Part shown: positions 1-9,195 of the stretch, in pieces
How the letters are laid out: each line of letters opens with the position of its first letter
Numbering within the stretch: the stretch's first letter is position 1
NCBI RefSeq assembly: GCF_039544165.1
Contig: NZ_BAABLD010000017.1
Span: forward strand, 558,001-622,000
Length of the DNA stretch: 64,000 bases
Origin: Viridibacterium curvum
GTDB taxonomy: Bacteria > Pseudomonadota > Gammaproteobacteria > Burkholderiales > Rhodocyclaceae
Direction of reading: 5' to 3'
The notes under the pieces: generated by a model
Seen by the model: the letters and a program-made list of their open reading frames with translations, nothing else
What the model was told of the DNA's origin: nothing
The model's database searches: none
Position numbers and translations under genes: made by a program

Positions 1-229
1 ATCAAGCAGCTTCACTGTAGCTGCCCGCGCGACGCATCCAGACCATGCACAAGTTCACAGTGCTGCAATGCACTCGCATAAATCACTCGTGCCGCACACA
101 AAATCAGAATTCAACTTCTTCGGCGCAGGGCTAGGATTGAACCGCCCCTCCTTTCACCAGACACACCGCAAGAGGGCACCCAAGCAAGTCATATTTCTGC
201 TTGAAACTCAAAAAACCAGGAGACACCCG

Positions 230-1363
230 ATGAAACTGAAAACCACTGCAGCATTGACGATTCTTGCACTGACATCCAGCGCCTACGCGGCCAACACGGG
301 CGGCTTCGCTACCACGGACGGCGGTAACGTTTCTGGCGCGAAATCATTCACCGCAAAAAGCCACACCGAGATCAACAAGATCATCGCTGACGCCACCAAG
401 GATGTAAAAAGCGGCGCCTATCCCCTCATCATCACCTACACAGGCAACGAAGACGCGGCCATCGCAAAGATCATCAAGGACTCGACGCCCGACTCCTCCG
501 GAAAATGCCCCGCACCGCACTGGGACGACGCGTATCGCTCGGTCGAGATCAAAGGCTTCACAAAAGGCATCACCATCATCGGCGCAAAGGGCTCATCCGG
601 AAACTTCGGCATCCCCATCATCGACTCCAAGAACGTGATCATCCGCAACATGAAGCTCGGTGCACTGGGCGGTGCAGCCAAGGATGCCGACCTCATCCGC
701 ATCGACAGCTCCTCGAACATCTGGATCGACCATAACGAACTCTTCAGCTCCAACCACGAATGCAAGGGCTCACCGGATGGTGACCTGACTTTCGAGGGAG
801 CCCTGGATATCAAGAAGGATTCCCACAACATCACGGTCTCGTACAACTACTTCCACGATCACAAGAAGGTAGGGCTGGATGGCGCCGCCAACACGGACAT
901 CGCAGGTGGTCGTGAAATCACCTATCACCACAATGTCTATGAGAACGTGAACGCACGCCTGCCACTCCAGCGTGGTGGCTGGACGCACGAGTACAACAAC
1001 CTGTACTCCAATGTCACAACTTCCGGCATCGCCGTGCGTGCGGGCGGCTATGCACTCATCGAGAAAAACTACTTTGAAAAGGCAAAAGACCCCGTCATTT
1101 GCCTGGATACAAGTGGCTGTGGCGACTGGGACCTGCGCAGCAACAATCTGACCAGCGCCGCCGACAACTCGAAGTACAGCATCACGTGGAGCAAAGTCAG
1201 CGGCAACCAGAAGAGTGCGGAAAGCTGGAAAACGACCAAGGCGTTCCCCAAGACCCTGGGCTACAGCTATAGCCCTGTCACGGCTGCATGCGTGAAGGCA
1301 AAGCTGAAGAACGTTGCGGGTGTCGGCAAAGACGGAGCGCAGCTCGCTGCATCGGGTTGCTGA
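230..1363 (+). CDS. secreted pectate lyase, polysaccharide lyase family 1 (PelA-like)
   Basis: Cleaves polygalacturonate by Ca-dependent beta-elimination outside the cytoplasm. The reading frame is open further upstream to 68, but the ATG at 230 is chosen because AGGAGA stands 7 bases before it and it begins a clean signal peptide (MKLKTTAALTILALTSSAYA, cleavage near residue 21). The 377-aa protein is a compact PL1 parallel beta-helix with no linker or extra module. Visible family features are the WIDHNE strand, an acidic calcium-site region (GALDIKK and KVGLDGAA) and the R-x-P-x-x-R signature (RLPLQR), which carries the catalytic arginine in PL1. It is the only lyase here on the plus strand and it faces the GH28 gene. 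A strong hairpin at 1403-1436 follows. Family assignment is secure; pectate rather than pectin as substrate is inferred from the family. Confidence 0.93.
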   Translation: MKLKTTAALTILALTSSAYAANTGGFATTDGGNVSGAKSFTAKSHTEINKIIADATKDVKSGAYPLIITYTGNEDAAIAKIIKDSTPDSSGKCPAPHWDDAYRSVEIKGFTKGITIIGAKGSSGNFGIPIIDSKNVIIRNMKLGALGGAAKDADLIRIDSSSNIWIDHNELFSSNHECKGSPDGDLTFEGALDIKKDSHNITVSYNYFHDHKKVGLDGAANTDIAGGREITYHHNVYENVNARLPLQRGGWTHEYNNLYSNVTTSGIAVRAGGYALIEKNYFEKAKDPVICLDTSGCGDWDLRSNNLTSAADNSKYSITWSKVSGNQKSAESWKTTKAFPKTLGYSYSPVTAACVKAKLKNVAGVGKDGAQLAASGC

Positions 1364-1402
1364 GCCGGCTGCGAACAACGAAGTAGCGCGATCTGAAGCA
1401 CC

Positions 1403-1441
1403 ACGAAGCCTGATATGCCCACTGATCAGGCTTCGTCTTTT
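1403..1441 (+). terminator. intrinsic terminator after the first pectate lyase
   Basis: A 12-bp perfect stem (ACGAAGCCTGAT / ATCAGGCTTCGT, 1403-1414 and 1425-1436) with a 10-nt loop is followed by TCTTTT. It lies 39 bases after the pectate lyase stop codon. Confidence 0.85.
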
Positions 1442-1686
1442 CAGCACTGAAAATCGATAGCGATCCAATCCAAAAACACAAACCAGTCGAAGGTCCAGCT
1501 CTTTAGAATCTGTCTCGAAAAGTGGCGCGCCAAACTGATAGAACCTCGATAGTCGATCACTCCGACTACTCAACCAGACAGAGATCCAACGCAAAACCGG
1601 AAGATCACTGCAAAGCATTGGCAGAAACTGGTTTTACCCCTCCTGGAGCAGCGCTTTCCTCCCACAGTGTGTAGCTGCTCTTCTTG

Positions 1687-1714
1687 TGGCGACCGTAACG
1701 GTCGCCAATTTTTT
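1687..1714 (+). terminator. strong intrinsic terminator without an upstream gene (possible sRNA end)
   Basis: A perfect 9-bp stem (TGGCGACCG / CGGTCGCCA, loop TAA) is followed directly by AATTTTTT. It reads on the plus strand, but the first lyase is already terminated 250 bases earlier and no convincing protein gene lies between. The rest of 1442-2199 shows no gene. A small RNA ending here is the simplest explanation; I could not identify its promoter or family. Confidence 0.6.
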
Positions 1715-2199
1715 GTCCCGCACTCCCCTGCTTCAGTCACAGCGTTCGTCTGCGCTGCCAAGCCACCTGTGATTCCTTAGCTGTCGAACTGACTTGCAGA
1801 CGAGCCAAGGCGCGCCTACCTGCGCAAGCCGCATAATTTTGGCGTGCAAACTGACCAGCGGGCCGTCCCGGCAACGGACGAAGCTCTGCAGTCGCGTCCT
1901 CATGGCTCGTGCAAATAGCTGGCTGGGCTAGCTTGGGTGAGTGCCCCGACAATCAAGGGGCGTACGAGTGCTCAGGCAGGCCTCCGACCAAATGGCCCGG
2001 ATGCAAACCCGACGGAAAAAGGAAAAGAAAAAGGGACGCGGTAGCCTGCCAACCATACGGCCTAGCTACCGCCTCCGCTGCGCGGCGTCGGCCACATCCC
2101 GCCAACACCGCGCACATTCAGGCGTTTATTCCCGCCGCAAACGGGGCTTGATCACGCCGAACCTCTTGCCCCAATCCAGCGAGGGAAGAACGCCGTACA

Positions 2200-4272
2200 T
2201 CACTTCCCGGTGACGCCGGTAAACGTCACATCAGGCGAGTCGCTGACCACCCAGAACGGATCCGGACTGTTGGTCACCGTGACATCCGTGAAGCTGCTTC
2301 CCTTCAGGCGGCTGATCTTGGTGGCCACTTTGGCGTTGGTGAACTTTACCGACTTGAAGCTCACGTTTTCATGGAAGGTTTCAGGGTAGCCCAATGTGGT
2401 GTCGGTGCCGGCATAGCCATCTACCTGGATCGGTGCGCTGCCACTCAGGATGTTGTCTACTGAAACGTTGCTGATGGTGATGTCGCGGAACTGGGCCGAC
2501 TTGCCGGCCTTGGTGAATGGCAGGGCGGCAGCACTATAGCTCAGCGTCATGATGAAGGCATTGGTGCTCATGTCCTTCATCGCATTGTCGCGAAACACGA
2601 TCCGCCGAGCACCGCCGCCATTCGCTGGCTGGCTCTTCATGCGCAGGCCGTTATCCGTGTGGAACATCACGTTGTCTTCAACCAGGAAGTCCTGAATCCA
2701 GGCAGCAGTATGGCTTCCTGCCACCACGCCACCATGCCCCTCGTTCATGTAGTTATTGAAGATCCAGGCCTTCTCGGACGGATGCCCCTTGGTCTCGTAG
2801 TCAAGGCCCTGGCCAGCCGCGAAGTTGATGCAGTCATCGCCCGTATCCAGGAAGTTGTTGTACGCCATGACGTTGCTGCTGCTGCCGAACTCGACACCAT
2901 CGGCGTTATGGATGTCATACGTCTTGGAAATCGTACCGGCAAAGACAACGTTCTCGCTCTCCAGAAACATCGGCCCGTGATTGGCAGGATTCAGCAAGGT
3001 AATGCCGCTCAGCAGGATGTTCTTAACGCCGCGGAAGGTGGCGAGGCTCGAACGGCGCTGGTTGTAGAACTCCGTTTCCTGCGACCCCGTGAACGTACCG
3101 CCTACTTCGGCCTGCGCTGCCTCGACCTGGCTCTTGACCAGCAAGCCGTAGGCCTTCCAGTTCTTCGCGCTGCTATTCAGGTAGTTGGGCAAATCGTTGC
3201 CGAGTTCATCTTTGCGTGTGACGCCATCCGGAGTCCAGCCGCTTCCATCCAGCGCCCCCTTGCCGGTGATGCGGACGTTAGTGAAGACACCACGCGAGTC
3301 GTCGTTGCCCTGATGGTCCGTCAGTGCTTTTGAACCATTCATATGGTCTGTCGACAGCAGATTCAACACAGATGGCGGACGACGGTCATCCACCGTACTG
3401 TTGAAGAAGTTGTACAGCTGGTAACCCTTGCTGAGCGGGAAGTCAGCCGAGTTTGACGACGCCCGCAAGGTAGCCCCCTCCGCGATCTCCAGCGTCATGT
3501 TGCTCTTCAGGAACAGGGCCCCTGTCACGAAGACCTTACCGCTAGCGTCCGCGCCGGGAATCACAACCTTGCACCCGTAAGCCGAAGTGGACGCGGTGGC
3601 GCAGTCGTCAATTGCCTGCTGAATGATTGCGGTATTAACAGTCGCGCCATCACCCTTCGCCCCCAGCTTTGCCACATCGACAACCTTGGCAAACGTCGAG
3701 GCCGTCCGGGTCTTCAGGGCAATGCTGTCTGCCGACTCTTCGCCCTTGGCGTTCACCGAGCGCACCGTAAAGGTGTACTCGGTATCAGGCTTCAGCCCGC
3801 TTGCTGTGAAGTTGTGATACGTCACCGGAACATGGAACTTGGCCGTATCCGCTGCGTAGAAAGCCTGGATGTAGGGCGCAGCGGGAGAGTTCGTCAGATT
3901 GTTTGACGCAGCGCTGCCAAGCTTTTTGCCGCCGAGATAAACGTTGTAATCAACGATACCGGAATAACTATCCGGTTTCTTCCAGACCAGCGTGATCTGG
4001 GAGTCATCGTAAGCCAGCGTGGGCACCTGCAACTCGACAGGAGCCGCCAATGCAGAAACAGAAGATGCGGAACTGGACGCAACGGAACTCTGGCTTGAAC
4101 TGCTTGTGCTGCTTGCGCTACTTGAACTGCCTGAAGCGGCGGGCGACGAAGAGCCGCCCCCACCTCCACCGCCACCACACCCTGCCACAAGCAGGGCAAG
4201 CGTCAACGCTACGATTCCGGCCCTGGGGGCGTCGGCATACATCGACTTCCAGACCTGTGTCTGCATACTCAT
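2200..4272 (-). CDS. lipoprotein exo-polygalacturonase, GH28 with FnIII domain (PehX-like)
   Basis: Hydrolyses polygalacturonate, probably from the chain end as in PehX-type exo-poly-alpha-galacturonosidases. The 690-aa protein starts at 4272 after GGAGACAGAG. It has a lipoprotein signal with lipobox LVAGC (Cys32) followed by eight glycines, a Ser/Ala linker (about 42-75), an FnIII-like domain (about 78-190, ending in TEYTFTVRSVNAKGEES) and a GH28 right-handed beta-helix (about 195-690). Catalytic signatures are visible: HNADG, TGDDCINF with the paired aspartates, GHGG, and LRMKS in place of the usual R-I-K. The FnIII plus GH28 order matches PehX, which supports exo-action, though this is inferred. 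The lipid anchor suggests cell-surface or periplasmic attachment rather than free secretion. It converges on the plus-strand lyase. Confidence 0.92.
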   Translation of the reverse strand: MSMQTQVWKSMYADAPRAGIVALTLALLVAGCGGGGGGGGSSSPAASGSSSSASSTSSSSQSSVASSSASSVSALAAPVELQVPTLAYDDSQITLVWKKPDSYSGIVDYNVYLGGKKLGSAASNNLTNSPAAPYIQAFYAADTAKFHVPVTYHNFTASGLKPDTEYTFTVRSVNAKGEESADSIALKTRTASTFAKVVDVAKLGAKGDGATVNTAIIQQAIDDCATASTSAYGCKVVIPGADASGKVFVTGALFLKSNMTLEIAEGATLRASSNSADFPLSKGYQLYNFFNSTVDDRRPPSVLNLLSTDHMNGSKALTDHQGNDDSRGVFTNVRITGKGALDGSGWTPDGVTRKDELGNDLPNYLNSSAKNWKAYGLLVKSQVEAAQAEVGGTFTGSQETEFYNQRRSSLATFRGVKNILLSGITLLNPANHGPMFLESENVVFAGTISKTYDIHNADGVEFGSSSNVMAYNNFLDTGDDCINFAAGQGLDYETKGHPSEKAWIFNNYMNEGHGGVVAGSHTAAWIQDFLVEDNVMFHTDNGLRMKSQPANGGGARRIVFRDNAMKDMSTNAFIMTLSYSAAALPFTKAGKSAQFRDITISNVSVDNILSGSAPIQVDGYAGTDTTLGYPETFHENVSFKSVKFTNAKVATKISRLKGSSFTDVTVTNSPDPFWVVSDSPDVTFTGVTGK

Positions 4273-4818
4273 CTCTGTCTCCTGATCTTGTCATGCCTTG
4301 CGTCGTACAAGGTTCAAAATCAGTTTAAGCAGTGCGGCATGCAACGCCCTTTCGTTTTTTATCAATTGGCTGAACGAGATTTCGACCGTGACTTTCGGTT
4401 GTGGCAATCGGCGCAACAACCCGGATTGCATACTCTGACCAACTGCCATGTTTGCCGATATCGCATGGGATTGCGTACCCCGCAGCGTCGCGCAGCCGAC
4501 TCAGCATTGCCCTGCAAAACGGAGGTCATGAGGCACAGAAAGTTCGTTCTGGCCTTCGTCGAACCCGACCCGTCTGCAAGCCAGATCCATTTCGACAATT
4601 GCCGTGACATTGGCACCAACCGGAAGGGTCACCAGCACCTAGTGCGGTGCATGTGGCTGCACCGTGATCGCGGCTTATGCGTGCCGACTGAGCCGTGTGC
4701 CGAGCCAGTGCTAAGGCGTTTGACCATAAACATGGCGAGAGCCGCAACGAACGCCCGGCCTGCCTCCGCACAGCCGGGCTGGCGACCAGTGACGTAGCAC
4801 TGGTCGCCGGGTTGCGAC
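4273..4818. other. intergenic region upstream of the GH28 gene
   Basis: This 546-bp gap must hold the GH28 promoter at its left side and the terminator of the PL10 gene at its right side (hairpin 4781-4808). Open frames here are uninterrupted in several phases at once, as expected of GC-rich noncoding DNA, and none has a ribosome binding site or family resemblance. No KdgR-type operator was recognised. Confidence 0.5.
4781..4808 (-). terminator. hairpin downstream of the first PL10 lyase
   Basis: An 11-bp perfect stem (GGCGACCAGTG / CACTGGTCGCC, loop 4792-4797) begins 11 bases past the PL10 stop codon. There is no U-tract, so it may act as an mRNA 3'-end stabiliser or a Rho-assisted terminator. 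Confidence 0.55.
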
Positions 4819-6183
4819 TCAATAACCTACCGAACTGGCGTAAGTCAGCAGGGTCGCAGCATAGGCACCACCCCATGAATAGCCATAGCGACGCTCGGCT
4901 TCGATAGCCATGATGTCGTACTGCTTCCCGGTGCAGGTGGTGAAAGGCGCCGGGGTGGTGCAGTCGCTGCCATTCGGAGTACGGCCGCTGAAGAACGGGG
5001 TGTCCTTGTCCAGATCATAGAAGCGATACCACATCACGCTGCCGGCCTGGGTCTGGATCGGGTTGTAGGTAATGTCAGTGCTGCCAGAGGCTCGGTTGAC
5101 ATAAGCCTTGTCCACCGCTTGCACGGCACTGCTACGGAACCAGGCCAAAGCCGACTGCACAGCAGCCTTGATCTCGGTGGTTTGCGGCCGACTCATCAGG
5201 TAGCCGACTACGCCGACCGATTCCTTACCGCTCTTGGACGGCCATTCGTACGCCCTGCCACCGAGCGCAGCGTAGTTCACCGGGTCATGCTGCGCACACC
5301 ACACCGTCTTCACCCCGCCCTGCACAATCTGGGATTTAAGGATGTAGTCCACACCCTTGTCGATGGCTGAAGAAAGCTTGGCGTACTGATCCGAAGTGAA
5401 GAGGTCGGCGCTATCGACAGGCGCAACCTTCTTGGCGACCTGCTCCAACACCAGCATCACGCGGGTCATGGCGTCGTCATTGTAGGTCACGTAGTTGGAG
5501 TAAGGCGTATCCGCTGAACGCGCCGGATAAACCTGCGGGAAGCCGCCTGATGCATATTGCATCGTGAGCAGGAAATCGAGCGTCTTGCGGGCGGCGTCGC
5601 GGTACTTGGTATCACCGCTACGCTTATACACATCAGCCAGGAAAAACAGTTCTGATGTGGTCGCATCGTTGTCGATAGTGCCCAGGCTCTCGCCATTCAC
5701 GCCCAGCCAGGAGGAGGACTTGCTGCCCGTGGTCCATGCAGTGACATAGAGCTCGGTCTTGCTCTTGCTCGCGGTGTTCTTGAAGTCGGTGAGATGCTTG
5801 TAGAAGCCGCCTTCTGCGGTCTGCCAGGTCAGCATGATGTCTGCCTTGGCCTTGTCGGCAGTCAGTTTGCTTGCGTCATCAGCGGCCGTGCTCAGCAAGA
5901 CCTTGTAAGTATCCAGCTCGGCAGACGCAGGATTACCCGACTGCGACAGGAGTGGCGCGCTGCTCACGGCGCTGCTGGATTGACTGCTCGAAGCGGAAGA
6001 GGCGCTGCTGGAGACCGAGGACGCACTGCTTGACGTCTTGCTCGAGGCCGAGGCAGCGCTCGTGGAAGAACTACTGGAGACCGCGGCGGTGGCGCTGCCA
6101 CCACCGCCGCCGCCGCCACCGCCGCAGGCGACAAGACTCATGCAGATCAACGTAGCCAGAAGCTGAGAACGCGGTGTGTACAT
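4819..6183 (-). CDS. lipoprotein pectate lyase, polysaccharide lyase family 10
   Basis: Ca-dependent polygalacturonate lyase with the (alpha/alpha) toroid fold of family PL10. The start at 6183 is preferred over the longer frame to 6225 because GGAGGG precedes it and it opens a lipoprotein signal (lipobox LVAC, Cys20, then nine glycines). A Ser/Ala linker follows to about residue 90, and the catalytic domain fills the rest of the 454 aa. PL10 marks are DNDATTSELFFLA, the strongly conserved GGFPQVYP and TYNDDAMTR block, VWCAQHDP, ALGGRAYEWPS and WYRFYDL; the last probably holds the family's catalytic arginine. It is a paralogue of the 11365-12735 gene but is lipid-anchored instead of freely secreted. 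The family call is firm. Confidence 0.92.
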   Translation of the reverse strand: MYTPRSQLLATLICMSLVACGGGGGGGGGSATAAVSSSSSTSAASASSKTSSSASSVSSSASSASSSQSSSAVSSAPLLSQSGNPASAELDTYKVLLSTAADDASKLTADKAKADIMLTWQTAEGGFYKHLTDFKNTASKSKTELYVTAWTTGSKSSSWLGVNGESLGTIDNDATTSELFFLADVYKRSGDTKYRDAARKTLDFLLTMQYASGGFPQVYPARSADTPYSNYVTYNDDAMTRVMLVLEQVAKKVAPVDSADLFTSDQYAKLSSAIDKGVDYILKSQIVQGGVKTVWCAQHDPVNYAALGGRAYEWPSKSGKESVGVVGYLMSRPQTTEIKAAVQSALAWFRSSAVQAVDKAYVNRASGSTDITYNPIQTQAGSVMWYRFYDLDKDTPFFSGRTPNGSDCTTPAPFTTCTGKQYDIMAIEAERRYGYSWGGAYAATLLTYASSVGY

Positions 6184-6498
6184 CCTGAATCCCTCCAAAT
6201 GCTTGCTTTTATGGTGCACAGCCACATCCAGTAGCTTGTGCAGTTGCCTGATTATTGGGTACCGCGATGAATTTTCCCGGCGAAATTTTGCCGGGCAGGC
6301 TTATGAATTCTGTTGCTGCGGCGCCGCACCCCACCAAACCATGTCGACCGCTGCGCGCGCGCCGACGCCCGGGGCTCTTCCTTGCGCACGAAGAGCCGCC
6401 GTAAGCGCGAATGCTGCTTCTCGAATGGTGAGCCAAGCGCTCCGCGAATTTGCATCGGCCCATCCGCGGGTTCGCCTGCGCCTGGAGAACAATCGACG
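6184..6498. other. intergenic region upstream of the first PL10 lyase
   Basis: No gene is supported. The gap contains a 6-bp-stem hairpin (CCCGGC / GCCGGG, 6276-6295, loop GAAATTTT) about 95 bases upstream of the PL10 start, inside the expected promoter/leader zone. Whether it is regulatory or an end-of-transcript hairpin is unknown. Confidence 0.35.
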
Positions 6499-8883
6499 TC
6501 AGTTGCAGCTCAGACTGGCGCTATTGAGACCTATCGTCGCGCTGGACTCTGTGCGCAGCTGGAAGAACGATCCGCCCGAATAGGTAGGTGTGTTCAGCGC
6601 AAATGTCCAGCTGTGCGTCCCGACCGTCAGCGTACCAATGGCGACATCGACCACGCGCGAGTTGGATCCATGAGGCGAACTGCTATTGCTGTTGCTCGTG
6701 CTGTTGTTATCGACAGCCAGCTGGAAGTTGCCAGTACCGGATCCCGCGACTCCCACATCGATCGTCAGGGTGCAGGTCTTGCCGTTGATAGTGAAGATGC
6801 CGCCCGGCGTGCTGGTTGCCGTGGTGCCTGTGCTGCCACGCTCACCCACCGTGAAGCGCAGGCCTGCCATCGTGAGCACATCGCTGGCTACTGTGGCCGT
6901 ACCCCCGGTCTTGCGGTACATGGCTTTGCCCGCATCATCGGGTTGCGCAGCGTAAGCAGTAGTGAAGAAAGCACTCGCGTTACTGGCCGAGAAGCTCTCC
7001 GTCCAGGTCCCCGTTACGCCCGCAGCGACCGACACCCCCGTACTGCTTGACGCGGAAGACGCCACGGAGGATGAGGCAGACGAGCCAACCGAAGAAGTAG
7101 AAGAAGACGCGGATGACGTTGCCGATGAACTACTGCTGGACGTACTCGAGGATGAACCGCTGGCAATGCTGCGAGCCGTGCCCTTGGTGCTGAACATGCC
7201 AACGCGACCAGCCCCTGCCTCCTCTTCGATTTTGACGCGAGCGCTGTTGGCATCCAGGGCAGTGTAGGCGTAAGGCGGCGTCCAGGCGATGTCGGCAGCG
7301 GGAACCTCGGCACACGCAGCTGCCGCCAACGCCGCACTGACATCGATAGGCCCGCCCGTCCAAGCCTTGCCGTCGTCAGTCTTGTCGCTGATGAACTGCG
7401 CGCCAGTCACCCGGAAGCCCAGGCCATCCTTGCCGCCCGATAGCTTGCCGCATACTTCTTTGGGCTTGAGCCCGGTGAAGTAATGGAAGCTGTTCTCCAG
7501 GAACACCGAGGACTGATAGCGCACATCAAGCCCGCCTTCGAACTTGTGACCGTAAGTGGCTGTTCCGGTGGTGCCTTCCATCAAGGTGTTAAATGTATGC
7601 AGCTGCCCGAAGCGCACGAGCGGCAGGCGCGAGGTCAATCCCTTCCACCAGATCTGGTTGAGCGTGACATGCAGACGACCGGCGTCGCTCCATGCACGTC
7701 CGCTGTCGCCGTTGCCAACGAGCATCACCTTGCCGTGATCACCGATGAAGCTGCTGGAGACTGTCACGTAGTCCGAACCGCGAACAATGTCGAGCGCTCC
7801 ATCGTGACGGGTATCCGAGGCCAGGGAATCCGGCGTGTCGCCATCGGTAATCGTGACGTGGTCCACCCAGATGTTCTGAGCGCGCGAGATTGTCACGCCA
7901 TCCGCATAGGCATTGCCGGAATCCTCCGGGTTCACGTCCCACGGCGTATCAATGGCAAGGTTGCGAATGATGACGTTGCGCGTCCAGGTCGGGTAATCCT
8001 CGCCATCCTTGCCCGCAGCGATCCAGGCTTTGAAACCCGTTTCAGCATCAATGGCGCCATTCGCCAGCTCACTGCCGACGAGAATTGTGGTCCCCGTAAT
8101 GCGTGCCGGCTTCCCGTCAGTGCCATTGATACCAACCAGCGTGGTGTTCGACGGGATCATGATTGATCCGCCGAACTTTTGATCCAGGTAGCTCGTGTAC
8201 TCTTTGAACGTGCCGTTGTTGTCGCTCATGCGCAAGTCGATATGACCGACAACGCGAATGATCTTCGGCTCGTTCTGGGCCTCATTAATGGCCGCAATCA
8301 ACTGCTGCCCATTGAACACGGTATAGATGCGATTGGCGGCCGCGTTGCGGCCACCTGTGACAACCACCTTGCCATGGGTAATCGTCGCGGCAGTGCCGCT
8401 CGTTCGGCGATAGGTGTGCCAGCCGCTGTCTGGCGCCACGTCACATTCCAGTGAGGTCAATGCGCCACCAGTGGGATCGACCGTCGCAAACTGCCAGGTT
8501 GGCAGTTTGGGCGCGACCTTGTAGTTGGCGGGGTCATGCCCGTTCGAATCTTTCACGGGTGCCGAGTAGCTGCGAATGCCATACACAGCTGACTGGAAAG
8601 GCGTGCTCGAACCCGTCAAGGTCTTCGCATCCACTGCAGCAAGGGAGATTGCCGGACAAATAGCTGAACCGGTCACCAACGACGAACTGCTTGATGAAGC
8701 CGAACTGGAGGCCAGAGATGACACGGAACTGGATGCCTGGGACGAGGCTGCACTAGAACTTCCGCCTGCGGAAGACGCCGCAGCTGCACCTGCGCCACTA
8801 CCTGAACCACCGCCTCCACCGCACGCTGCCAGCGCAAGAATTGCGAGCGCTGTCGCGCCCAGGCGAATATCGAACCTACTCAT
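6499..8883 (-). CDS. lipoprotein pectate lyase PL1 with C-terminal accessory module
   Basis: The start at 8883 follows GGAGAGAGAC and begins a lipoprotein signal (lipobox LAAC, Cys21, then glycines); the frame upstream of it is not needed. In the 794-aa product a Ser/Ala linker (about 33-70) is followed by the PL1 beta-helix (about 75-570, with WVDHVTITDG, GALDIVRGSDYV and the RLPLVR form of the R-x-P-x-x-R signature), a second pure serine linker (about 580-640) and a C-terminal beta-rich module (about 645-794) containing two cysteines. That module resembles a carbohydrate-binding beta-sandwich in composition and position, but I cannot name a CBM family. The catalytic part is closely similar to the 12860-14677 lyase, with the same GSIMIPSNTTLVGIN and YPTWTRN stretches, so the two are paralogues with different accessory parts. 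Confidence 0.92.
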   Translation of the reverse strand: MSRFDIRLGATALAILALAACGGGGGSGSGAGAAAASSAGGSSSAASSQASSSVSSLASSSASSSSSSLVTGSAICPAISLAAVDAKTLTGSSTPFQSAVYGIRSYSAPVKDSNGHDPANYKVAPKLPTWQFATVDPTGGALTSLECDVAPDSGWHTYRRTSGTAATITHGKVVVTGGRNAAANRIYTVFNGQQLIAAINEAQNEPKIIRVVGHIDLRMSDNNGTFKEYTSYLDQKFGGSIMIPSNTTLVGINGTDGKPARITGTTILVGSELANGAIDAETGFKAWIAAGKDGEDYPTWTRNVIIRNLAIDTPWDVNPEDSGNAYADGVTISRAQNIWVDHVTITDGDTPDSLASDTRHDGALDIVRGSDYVTVSSSFIGDHGKVMLVGNGDSGRAWSDAGRLHVTLNQIWWKGLTSRLPLVRFGQLHTFNTLMEGTTGTATYGHKFEGGLDVRYQSSVFLENSFHYFTGLKPKEVCGKLSGGKDGLGFRVTGAQFISDKTDDGKAWTGGPIDVSAALAAAACAEVPAADIAWTPPYAYTALDANSARVKIEEEAGAGRVGMFSTKGTARSIASGSSSSTSSSSSSATSSASSSTSSVGSSASSSVASSASSSTGVSVAAGVTGTWTESFSASNASAFFTTAYAAQPDDAGKAMYRKTGGTATVASDVLTMAGLRFTVGERGSTGTTATSTPGGIFTINGKTCTLTIDVGVAGSGTGNFQLAVDNNSTSNSNSSSPHGSNSRVVDVAIGTLTVGTHSWTFALNTPTYSGGSFFQLRTESSATIGLNSASLSCN

Positions 8884-9143
8884 GTCTCTCTCCAGACTCC
8901 TGCCACGAAGTTGCGCGAAAAGACGCCGCACATACTCATGACAAATATTTAGTTTTTGCAAATTGACTGTAGCGCCCAGACATTGATTCGGCCAGAACCG
9001 ATTCATTTACAAAGCAAAATCTTTAAAAATCGCAAATGCACCTGTTTGCAAAATGAATCTCATGCGGCGCGCCTGGTCTGTTTTTGCCACCTTGTCAATC
9101 GGACAACCGCCCGCCCGAGTCCAATGCGGCGGGCACCAAAAAG

Positions 9144-9176
9144 AAAACGGGGCTCCATCGGAGCCCCGTTTTGCCA
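9144..9176 (-). terminator. bidirectional intrinsic terminator
   Basis: A perfect 13-bp stem (AAAACGGGGCTCC / GGAGCCCCGTTTT, loop ATC) lies 23 bases past the stop of the 9196-11172 lyase. On the minus strand it continues into TTTTCTTTTTGG. The rest of 8884-9195 is AT-richer DNA just upstream of the 8883 start and probably contains that gene's promoter; no clear -35/-10 pair was assigned. Confidence 0.88.
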
Positions 9177-9195
9177 AACTCGGAATGCTGATTGG

